From Lophius americanus (taxonomy: Eukaryota > Chordata > Actinopteri > Lophiiformes > Lophiidae), in the NCBI GenBank assembly GCA_037951165.1, contig JBBDHG010000097.1, positions 4,840,001 to 4,904,000 of the forward strand: 64,000 nt of DNA, read 5' to 3'. Under the pieces are notes generated by a model that saw nothing but the letters and a program-made list of their open reading frames with translations, was not told the DNA's origin and did no database searches. Of this stretch, positions 40,401 through 48,700 are shown in pieces. The number at the start of each line of letters is the position of its first letter. Positions within the stretch are counted from its first letter, which is position 1. The position numbers and the translations under genes are program-made.

Positions 40401-42088
40401 ATATTCCCCAAAACAATCAATCCAGCAAAGGTTAGCATGGGTAACTTACTCAATCACCTTCACTTCAGGAACATCTCTAATTGGCTACAATGAAGAACAG
40501 GCAAAACAAATATATACTTATAAAACATGACAATGTAAATAAATCATCACTATATTCACTGGTTACCGATTATTGTCTACCTTGGTGGGCTGGTGAAACT
40601 CAAAAGTCTGAGGGGTTTTCTGTGGCCCAAATCCCCACGATGCAGCAGCAGGAGTGACAGTTTGGGCTTGTTGGTTGTTTGCGACTGCACCTGGTTAAAC
40701 AATAAATAATGTTAATATCTACGTATTACGAGTGCTAATAGAACTAATGAAACTTTTATTATTTTTCTCAACCCCTGTGAAGGAGGTTGTGTTTTACCGG
40801 CATATGTTTGTTTTTCTGTTTAGCAGGATATCACAAAAAAATGATATGTCGTTATTCAATAAACATTTTCTTTCGGACTGCATATATTTTACGTGAAAAT
40901 CATCTAAATTAAAACTTAATTTTATCCAATCAAATTTCCCCACTGCAGTCTGCAAGATAAATATCAACTCAGAGGACTTTAGATTTTTGAGTGAATCTCT
41001 CTTCTTTTAGAACAAACAGGATGATTTTCTTTGATTGTTGTATTCTTCAACCAATCAGATTTTGAATTGTCATGTATGGCAGTTCTTTGATACACCTTCA
41101 CTTTCTAGTTTGCCTAGTTCTACGTCAGTATTGCATATATGGAAGGCCTGTTGCATTGTGTAGTTGAGCATGCATCAACTTTATTTACTGGCATGTTTGG
41201 CGGTGACCATCCCAGTATCCTTTCAGACTTAAAGCAAATTAAAACATGTGGGGGAAATAGGACTGGTCAGCCTAGGTTGTGAGTACTGGCGTTAATGTCA
41301 GTGAAAAAGGATCTTCTGTTGGAGCTAAAAAGCAGCGGTGTCCTATACGACTGTGTCATTGAGCTTTTAAATAGCTAATGATTATTGCAGGCTTTAGATC
41401 GTGGTTGCTGTATGAGGTTCAGATTCAGTGGTCTGACAGTGCCAGTGTGCCATTGGGCATGAATGTTTCTGCCCAGCAGCTTGGCTGTAGATTGGCTGGA
41501 ATCTAGGAGGAAACCCTATTGAATCCCGATTGTGCCTCTTACATTTTATGGCATTTTTTTCTTTCATTGTGGTGGTATGAGCAAATGTAACTGGTTGTGG
41601 AGAGTTTATTATTTAGAAATGAAAGTTACTTGAGACATACTGTATGTGATAACTGTTTGTGAATCAGCATCATGTCATTAAGTGTAATTCTGCTACATCC
41701 TTAATGATTTCACTGTGTGTCTATGCAGTTATTGTTTATCCCTAATAGCTGTTGAACCTTGCTTCAACCGTTTTATTCCACCAGATAAATATTATTGTTC
41801 CTTTGAATATGGGCCTTTTACGTAGTCTGACAACGGCCTGTAGCTGTGATATTGTGCAGTTATTTGAGGGTAGCGTAACTGTGGGAGTAGAGCACTGAAG
41901 GCGCATGTGGAAAATCCACATCCTGCCACTGATAATGATCTATTTTAACAAGTAGCGAGCAGAAAGAGTCATATACTACCCATAAAACAGTATTTATTGA
42001 CCAATAAAATACCTGCTCGTCCTGAGTGTTTTGGCATTTGTTTGGCCCAGGAGCCCTGGACTCTGGATTGCCGACGTTTATCTGACAT
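31363..42088 (-). CDS. alkbh3: Alpha-ketoglutarate-dependent dioxygenase alkB homologue 3, 9 coding exons
   Basis: This Fe(II)/2-oxoglutarate dioxygenase directly reverses 1-methyladenine and 3-methylcytosine damage in single-stranded DNA and in RNA. Coding exons on the minus strand are 42013-42088, 40581-40690, 40450-40484, 40237-40284, 39071-39174, 37386-37474, 35808-36017, 35148-35246 and 31363-31488. They sum to 897 nt, giving 298 aa (human 286). Seen: the iron-binding HxD (His192, Asp194 in WHSDDE); distal His258; the 2-oxoglutarate-binding arginines 270 and 276 in PRINLTFR; and substrate-loop blocks GELPYTY and SFNSLLCNLYR. Each catalytic residue sits exactly one position after its human counterpart. 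The N-terminus keeps the basic RVQGSWAK start of the family; the next stretch (about residues 27-62) is Gln/Ala-rich and diverged. The gene lies about 3.5 kb downstream of hsd17b12 on the same strand, as in human. Confidence 0.96.
31512..31680 (+). repeat. Dispersed repeat fragment in the last alkbh3 intron
   Basis: CATTATCCATAACCACATG, GTTCAGGGTTGCAGGGG, GGAGTCTATCCAAGCTGACA and GGCGGGGTACACCTTGGATG belong to a repeat abundant in teleosts. It starts 24 bases upstream of the last coding exon, close to the branch-point region. Confidence 0.65.
33032..33290 (+). repeat. Dispersed repeat, AAGGAGGT family, alkbh3 intron
   Basis: TTACCTCTGACAAGGAGGTA and ACCTTTTCATCCATGACTG, then CTACTGGATGGATAG and GGTCAGGACGCAGATCTGGG, in the last alkbh3 intron. 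Confidence 0.5.
34930..35129. mobile_element. Second, partial copy of the MITE-like element, alkbh3 intron
   Basis: Has TGTGTCAATGGGTGAATGCA, GTTATAAAGTGCTTTTGG and the end ACAGTCCATTAACCATTTG, parallel to the right half of the copy at 25733-26298. It ends just 19 bases short of the last base of alkbh3 coding exon 8 (35148). Confidence 0.55.
35148..35246 (-). CDS. alkbh3: alkbh3 coding exon 8
   Basis: This 99-nt exon encodes EENSDYTYVERIRVPLSHGT and LLLMSGATQDDWQ, closely matching the human GDYTYVERVKIPLDHGTLLIM block. The donor is CAG|GTAGGC and the next residue is the distal iron-binding histidine. Confidence 0.96.
35808..36017 (-). CDS. alkbh3: alkbh3 coding exon 7: HxD iron ligands
   Basis: This 210-nt exon encodes 70 residues from WHPLLVTLRK to LRKQPPP. 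It contains FNSLLCNLYR and WHSDDEASLG with the iron ligands His192 and Asp194, then IASLSLGDTRVF, which lines the core beta-helix. Confidence 0.97.
36540..36600 (-). repeat. Retroposon 3' tail copy, alkbh3 intron
   Basis: An AAT repeat then ATACATTTAATTTATAAAG: the reverse complement of the tail at 2500-2690, in the intron between alkbh3 coding exons 6 and 7. Confidence 0.5.
37386..37474 (-). CDS. alkbh3: alkbh3 coding exon 6
   Basis: This 89-nt exon encodes EAYDEPRLGCWFGELPYTYA and on to AANKQ. PRL..W.GELPYTY is the nucleotide-recognition region of AlkB homologues 2 and 3. The acceptor follows TTGTGTAG and the donor is CAG|GTTAAA. Confidence 0.95.
39071..39174 (-). CDS. alkbh3: alkbh3 coding exon 5
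   Basis: This 104-nt exon encodes LKLQPGFLPQEQADWAFSKL and on to WSQKMNYRQ, matching human YPGFVDVKEADWILEQL and VPWKQRTGI. The donor is G|GTTGGT, weaker than the other donors of the gene. Confidence 0.93.
40237..40284 (-). CDS. alkbh3: alkbh3 coding exon 4
   Basis: This 48-nt exon encodes QTGDYEISHGPSGVS with split codons at both ends, matching human VYEISLSPTGVSR. Two CAG acceptors lie four bases apart; only the upstream one (exon start 40284) keeps the frame. Confidence 0.9.
40450..40484 (-). CDS. alkbh3: alkbh3 coding exon 3
   Basis: This 35-nt micro-exon encodes PIRDVPEVKVI and two bases of a glutamate codon. It corresponds to the human block before RVIDREGVYEIS. The acceptor follows CATTGTAG and the donor is GA|GTAAGT. 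Confidence 0.88.
40581..40690 (-). CDS. alkbh3: alkbh3 coding exon 2
   Basis: This 110-nt exon encodes AVANNQQAQTVTPAAASWGF and on to FEFHQPTK. It is low-complexity and poorly conserved at first; FEFHQPTK aligns with the human FVFKEPQQ. The acceptor follows TTAACCAG and the donor is AAG|GTAGAC. Confidence 0.88.
40767..40870 (+). repeat. Dispersed repeat, AAGGAGGT family, 5' fragment
   Basis: CTCAACCCCTGTGAAGGAGG and TTGTGTTTTACCGGC, then GTTTGTTTTTCTG, in the alkbh3 intron between coding exons 1 and 2. Confidence 0.5.
42013..42088 (-). CDS. alkbh3: alkbh3 coding exon 1 (start codon)
   Basis: It encodes MSDKRRQSRVQGSWAKQMPK and on to GRA, then one base of a glycine codon. The human protein begins similarly, with RRRARVQGAWA. 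Only five bases separate the ATG from a good splice acceptor (pyrimidine tract then CAG, AG at 42094-42095), so this is not the transcript's first exon. An ATG inside those five bases is followed immediately by TGA. The donor is AG|GTATTT. Confidence 0.9.
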
Positions 42089-42095
42089 CACATCT
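42089..42095 (-). promoter_or_regulatory. Splice acceptor before the alkbh3 start codon
   Basis: The minus strand reads CTTTCTCACCCTGCAG then ATGTG and the start ATG at 42088. The pyrimidine tract and CAG form a good 3' splice site, so alkbh3 has at least one upstream non-coding exon. Confidence 0.6.
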
Positions 42096-42454
42096 GCAGG
42101 GTGAGAAAGTAAGATGTAAAAACAAATAATCACATGACACGCTTAATATTTACAAAACCACCTGCCAACAGAAAAATATAGGGAGCAGTGGTCCTTGATA
42201 TTATAGATGATGACATCCTGCCAAATTTCATCAATATATCCACCAACTATTCCTTTCTCTCCGTGAGCAGAGGAAGAAAGCACCTGTCCTCCACTCTCAG
42301 GCGACTAGATCTTTCAGTGACTTAAGTGGCATCCTATTGAGATAAAAATGCAAATACTTTTACATTCTCTGCTCCATCTCTGTACATGTACGATGTGCTT
42401 TCAGTGTAATGTGACAATAATTAGTCATTTATGATTTATTATCTTTTGTGTATA

Positions 42455-43260
42455 GAGTGAGGTGAAAAAGTATTTGATTCCCACTTGGTGTCTTTTTTCA
42501 TAATAAATTTGGTTTGATCTTCAAAACACATTTAACATGAAACAAATGCAACCAGAGTAAAAAAAAGATACACATATCTCAAATAATAATCATATGTATT
42601 GCACTAAAAAGGTTATCTGAAACCAACTGGGCTTTAGTGAAAAAGTTCTGGCCCAAAGAAAAAAATTACAGTCTGCTTTTACAACTGACTGCAACTGGAC
42701 TAAATGCACTTGTCTGACTCCTACTTACATAGACCATTTTATGAAAGGTTGTGTCATATGACTCACCAGTAACACACTTTGTCAAAGTCAAAATAAATTC
42801 CTGAAGAAATTAACAAGAAGGGGATTGAAATCGACCAGCCTGGGAAGGGTAACAAAGCTATTTCTACGGTTTTAGGACACCACAGATCCACAGTTAAACA
42901 CATTATCTCCAAATGGAGAAGACTTGGAATAGCAATTAAAAGGTCAGAGCTCTCATATTTCCAATATTTAAAAGATACTAGGCAAAAATAGCATTAATGG
43001 GGGAGTGGCAGTGTAAAGGCCACTGTTACCAATTGAACAGTCAGGCTCATCTGAATTTTACATGCAGGGGTCACGTTACAACTGGCATAAACAAAACACA
43101 GCATTGCACCCGTAAACAACTCTATTTTGGCTATAGTCAAGCGTGGAGGTGGAATTATGTTGGTGCTGGGATGCAATGCTTCTTAGAGGCAAGGATGACT
43201 TGCTATAATTGAAGGAAACATGAATTTTGCTCTCTACCATAACATTCTTAGGAGGATTGT
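42455..43260 (+). mobile_element. Tc1-like transposon remnant (family B)
   Basis: Starts near GGTGAAAAAGTATTTGATTC and carries plus-strand words of another Tc1-like family: ACCAGTAACACACTTTGTCA, GGAAGGGTAACAAAGC, TCTCCAAATGGAGAAGACTT (helix-turn-helix, ISKWRR), AAGCGTGGAGGTGGAATTAT and GAAACATGAATTTTGC. The middle of the transposase is missing and the frame is broken. It lies between the alkbh3 start exon and its candidate non-coding exon. Confidence 0.75.
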
Positions 43261-43422
43261 TTTTGACGATTGCAGACAGCTGATAATTCAGCTTGCCATT
43301 TAGCCTCTACGCTAAGTTAGCTATTGACACTTAAACTTATTTTGATAGATGAAGTAAGTTCAATAAGTTAAGAAGTAAAGTAAATAGCAAGGTAAGTTAA
43401 ACTGAACTAAATCTTAACTTAC

Positions 43423-43551
43423 CTAAGTGACTGCTGACAATTAAAAACGTCTAGGTCTTTGACAGCCATCCAGTGTTACAGAAAAATAAGTCCTGATAGA
43501 AAACAGAGATACGATTCAAGGTTCCGCTCTGTGCTTTCATTCTCCCGCCCC
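43423..43551 (-). promoter_or_regulatory. Candidate alkbh3 promoter and non-coding first exon
   Basis: On the minus strand a GC box (GGGGCGGG, 43544-43551) is followed by about 120 bases ending in CACTTAG|GTAAGT, a strong donor at 43423. If this is the 5' exon, it would splice to the acceptor at 42094. This is inference from the sites alone; another exon elsewhere in 42.1-45.5 kb is possible. Confidence 0.25.
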
Positions 43552-43647
43552 TCAAATCTTTGGATAATGTGACCCAAATTTGTTTAAAGATATCTGGTTC
43601 ATCAAAAGCTACATGATTTAAGTGGTGAATAAATACTTTGAGTGCTT

Positions 43648-43653
43648 CCTTAA

Positions 43654-43701
<48 letters not shown>

Positions 43702-44122
43702 TTATACATATATATATATTTATACATACATATATATATATATTTATACATATATATATATATATTTTTTTTTTATATACATATATATACTTATATATAC
43801 ATATATACATATATTTATATATACATATATTTATATATACATATATTTATTAGCACTTTGAGATTTGATCCAAATGTAAAGTGCATTATAAATTAAATGT
43901 ATTATATATATATATATATATATATACATATTTCTATATACATATACACATTTTTTATATATATACACATATATAAAAATAAAGATACATATATTTTTTA
44001 TATATATATATATATATTTATAAAAATAAATTTAAATTAAAAAAAAATTATATTTATATATCTATATTAAAAATATATATTAAAATGTTTATATTATTAA
44101 AAATATATATATATACACACAC
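43648..44122. repeat. Long imperfect AT/TATACA microsatellite
   Basis: Nearly 470 bases made almost only of A and T with periodic TATACATA units, containing the 53-base retroposon tail at 43851. Frames of Ile-Tyr repeats on both strands are artefacts of it. Confidence 0.95.
43851..43903 (+). repeat. Retroposon 3' tail copy inside the AT microsatellite
   Basis: Contains GCACTTTGAGATTTGATC and AAATTAAATGTATTAT, nearly identical to the copy at 2625-2690, and passes into an AT repeat in place of ATT. Confidence 0.6.
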
Positions 44123-45568
44123 TTAAACATTTTTTTAAATATATTTATTAGACTATTATACTGTTACAAGTTAAGTGAAAACAAGCTTGTAGATGAAGTG
44201 TCCCAATGTGCAATGTAATTTACTCCTAAATTTATTTTGGTGTACTACATTTGTCAATATTACCAGTTTAAGATTCTCCTTATGTATTATTTACGATTAT
44301 CAAGTTATCAATGGTCTAGTGATTGATAATGCAACATTTTGATTGGTTTAGTTTTTCCTCCAACATTTGTTTAAAGTGGGTGCTGTTCCTAACCCAACAC
44401 AAATTGCAATCTAGTCCCAAAACTAAACAGGTATCTTCAGCATTAGGGAAAAAGTGTACACAATTCAATTGCATTCTAGAGCGTTTAATAAACAAGCCAT
44501 TTAAATACATACGTGTATTTGGAAATCAAAATAATTTGTAAAACATTAAAAGACTCCGACAGAAAAAATACATACATACACGGGAGCTTGGCTGAGACAG
44601 AAGTGAGAAACCAAGACATATTTGGCTATTCAAATGTGCATCAACTTTGTAAAGAGGAATAGTTTTACATTAAACATTTTTGTAATATGTGAGAAACTCC
44701 GTGGTTACATGTGAAATCACAGCTAACAATATAAAAATGTTGTCTAGCACTGTGTATTCATTTTGAAAGCCATGGAGGCAAATTTGACATTTGATTTCTA
44801 GAGGCAGAAAGATTGAGCAAACTGTTGTTAATATGGACATAGCACCAGTTGAATTGCATACTTATACATTACATTTTTATGCCAGTCAATACATGTTCAT
44901 AGAATTTAACAATTTCCAGCATTAACATCAGGAGAAAGGCACTGGTGTTTAAAGTAACTCCAAAAAAGAGGAAAAGAAAACAAAAGAACATTTATGCAAC
45001 CACCCACCACAAATTCATAATTTTAAATATACTGAAAAACAAACATAACAAAAAGGAACCACTGACAACAGTTCAGTAAGATGTAAACTTACAAGAATGG
45101 ACGCAAATCCCCAAATGGCTGCTGGTAACAGTGAAAGAAAGTCTGAGGATGTTGAAGATATCGGGCTCATGTGTTCATAATACAATAAATAATCATAGAC
45201 TCCAATAAGAAAAAAAAAAAAAGATACCCACCACCATTTTCTACTGCTTACAACAGCAGGAACTAACTAACTAACTTAACAGTTTTTTACGCTATATTAT
45301 TTTCACCGTTAATGTCAGAGACAAAAATATTAATGTCTTTTGCCAAGAGCAGCATTTCATTATCACAGTTACCGCCTTCTTTTGCGCTTCATCTCGAGAC
45401 AAAAACATTAGGACAGAAGTTTCTAAAGACTGTCATTCACTTGTTTTCTTGCGCATATTAACAGAAGGCACAAATGTGAAATCTCAAGCAACCTTAGATA
45501 ATCAATTACATAAATATCTATTTTCCGTAAATGCTTCATCAGGTACGAACGAAGTGGCCGAAGTCTTC
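44123..45568 (-). other. Region past the hsd17b12 stop, probable 3' UTR
   Basis: No coding frame. Contains the candidate AATAAA at 44231-44236 and several A-rich runs. The end of the transcript is not determined. Confidence 0.4.
44231..44236 (-). terminator. Candidate hsd17b12 polyadenylation signal
   Basis: AATAAA on the minus strand, about 1.3 kb past the hsd17b12 stop and before the AT-rich microsatellite. It was chosen because it is a full hexamer; nearer variants cannot be excluded. Confidence 0.25.
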
Positions 45569-45709
45569 CTATTCGCTCTTCAAACTACTGCCATTTCTCT
45601 GCTCTCGCAGCTTCCTCCGCTGCAGGTATCCAGTACGTTGCAGCCGATTCATTCTGGCGCCAAAGAAGATGACAAGGCTGCTTGGAACCAGATTGGTGGT
45701 CAGCCAACC
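45569..45709 (-). CDS. hsd17b12: hsd17b12 coding exon 11: C-terminal membrane segment and stop
   Basis: The last coding exon has 46 codons and a TAG stop. It begins GWLTTNLVPSSLVIFFGA, a hydrophobic segment, followed by a basic cytosolic tail with LQRRKLREQR. The last residues are SSLKSE. The human tail ends KKTKKN, which fits the KxKxx ER-retrieval pattern; here position -3 is Lys but -4 and -5 are Leu and Ser. Retrieval might depend on the arginine- and lysine-rich stretch instead. Confidence 0.9.
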   Translation of the reverse strand, partial: GWLTTNLVPSSLVIFFGARMNRLQRTGYLQRRKLREQRNGSSLKSE

Positions 45710-48700
45710 CTACAGGAAATAAATAAATGAAGTTAATAGTTAAACTTTTTATTAAACTAACTCCTTATATGGTCTGAATGTATAATTGATTTGTGTTTCA
45801 AGTCCTTAAGTGTCATTAAAAACTACCAGATGCAGATAGATAAAAATTAAATCTTACATTCCTTAAGTAAGAGCATTTTTACGCTACGTTTTCTTGATTA
45901 GTTCAGTATCTTTTTCCACGTCTTACCATGACAGCATGAGGAAAATAGCCATTGGTCTGGGTCTGCAAACCAACAGTGTTGAGCTCAGCTGCCACATAGC
46001 GCTCTGGGGTGGGCTTGTCCAGGGTTGGCTTCCTTATACGAGTCATTTTAGTGGCCACAAAAAAGGGCAAAACACTCTGGCGGAAAACAAAGAAATTCAT
46101 ATGTCAAGCTTGAACAGGAGAACAAATCACACCTTGCGAGGGCCAAATGCAGTTTAATCAAAGTCTGAATAAAAAATGTCTTTTCCATCTGCAGATAAGA
46201 AATGGGTCACCAGATTTTCATTGAGATAACTACAGTACACTGGCAGGTTCTAGGAAATAGTAGCAAATTACAAGTGAGCATCACCAACATGCTGAGGGAT
46301 GCATTTAAACATTACCCACTACATCTATGTTCTAAACCGTCCTAATCATCATCATCAGGTGAAAGGATTTGGGGTTTGCTGAGGTGAAACTGTTTTACAC
46401 GTTTTAACCACAGGGTGGCACAGGAGTGGCCACTACCGAGTGCTAAAAACAGACCAAGCTCTGACCAACAACAAGTTCTGAAATTCCTCGACTGTAAAAC
46501 TGGAAATCAGAGGAAATGGTCACGAAGGGGGGAATTTTTCTCGATCACCTTTAAGAAATATTGGCTGATAGCAAGAAGTTTAAAATGTCTTTAGAGTTAA
46601 ACTCCTCCTCCACGTAGCTGACAACAAATAGATTCTGCAATACTGATATAATGTTGTGGAATTAATGGATGATTTCCCCACATCCTATTTTACGATTTAC
46701 AAATTTAAGGCCAAAATGCACCTTAGCTGTGAGCACCTTCCCTAATCTTAAATTCCAAATAGTCTTAAGATTTCAGTCACTCACATGAAGACTGCCTTAC
46801 ACATCCTAAGGAATACATATTTTATATATAATGTATATTATTTTCAATTTGACTGAAAAACTTCTGTGAGCAATTATAGATGTGAATTGTTTATAGCTTG
46901 AAGCTATGTTCTGGTACAGTTCAAGTTGAAATGTTCTGTCTTACTGTATGTTGTACGGTTTAAACAACATGAATTAATGATGCACCCTAAGAAAATTATC
47001 CTACATAACATAGGGGGATTCAATCTCACCTGAACAATGATGCCCTGACGCCTGTACTCTTCTTGAAGCCCACGAGAGAAGAAATCTACGAAGGCCTGCG
47101 AGAAATAAAATGAAGGTTGATGACAATCCGATTTAACAAATTAGACATTGGTAATTGTAAAATGTCAGTGTTCTCACTATCAACAAAAGTAGTAAAAAAA
47201 GAGATCGAATGGCTTCCAGTAAGCAGATAATGATTATGAAAGTTTCCAGAGGAGATTCTTGCTGGTTGTGACATACCTTGGTGGAAGAATAGACCGTAAG
47301 AAGAGGGACAGGATACATGCCACTGGCGGAGGAGATGTTCAGGATAATTCCTTTTGACCTGAAAAAGTGTAGATTCAAACGTTTAAGCTCTCTGAGGTGT
47401 TTAAATATTTAACAGCATGCAGCAACAGTTGCATTTCAGAAAATAATTAAGTCCCATGATGTGCAATTGTTCTAAAACATTGGTTCTTCGACTTTTTCGA
47501 TAATGTCCTCCTTGTCATCGTTTGTAGCCAGCTAAGCCCGCAAAACAATGATAAAAAATATATAATGCATTATAAATTAAATGTATTATTATTATTATTA
47601 TTATAATATGCCTGTTGATAAAATGACAATTAAGCTCATTACTTAATTCTCCCCTGTACTGTACACCCTATTCGAAATATATTGGACAAAATTCCACATC
47701 AAATTTATTCGTTTTTTTTTTTCTTTTTTTAAATAAAGGGGAGTCAGCTGAATTCCTTATTTTCATTAACACCGACACAATCTGATGTTTGAACATTCTT
47801 TTTTATAGTGGACATGTTTTTAGTCATTATTTTTCAAATCCACAAACTTTCGATGATTTTCCAGGTCGTTTGAAACCCTGTGTAATATGCCACACGCACA
47901 CACTCAGAGTGGTAGTGGCCATATTTGTTGCCATGGCAGCCTGTTGCTGCAGTGATGTAGTGGAGACGCTCCAGCCTCACACGGCACCAAATGTGCCTGT
48001 GCTGTGATTGGCTAGCGTGAGTCACATGGGAACCGAGCAGCCAATCGTGTGGGAAGAGCACTTTGTGTGAATTGAAAGCTTGTCAGCATTGGGAACAAAG
48101 GAGGAGAGGATAGGAGATACAGTGATGGAAAAGGCTTGGTGAGGATTTCTTGTCCCCATTACTTATAAAAAAGGCACCATTAGAATGTCAAGTCGGCCAA
48201 ATACTGTTCTAGGAAAACAGGTTGTCGTATAATCTGAGCTTCCTTGTGCAGTTTTGTGCCACAATCTCTCATTTTTGTTGGTGTTTTTTGACTGCAGTCA
48301 TATTGCAAAACATGGAAGCCTATTATTTCACTCACTTCTCAACCATTCTGGGCAGCACCAAACGGGTCATCTATAAAGAAAAAGTTTGTTAATATCAGCA
48401 GTCATACAACAACAAAACTCAGGAGCAACAAGGGCATTTGGAAAGACGCAAAAGCGTTATATTAAAAAAGACTGAACGAGGGAGAGAGAAGGGCATAAAC
48501 TGACAGAGAGAGAGTTGCGTGGGTGGCGAGTACAGACAGCGTTGGTGTAGTCCACCGTTGCTTTGGGAACAACAGACACTGCAGGTACAATGATAGAAAG
48601 AGCAGAAGAGGAGAAAAGAGGGGGAGAAAAAAAGGGAAAAGTGATACCCACACAAACTTTAAATACTTGATAGAAGTATGAAGTAGGGAGAGTATTTGGA

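Noticed and set aside
43451..43861. Frames of 71-119 codons rich in Ile and Tyr on both strands
   Set aside because: They are translations of the AT/TATACA microsatellite.
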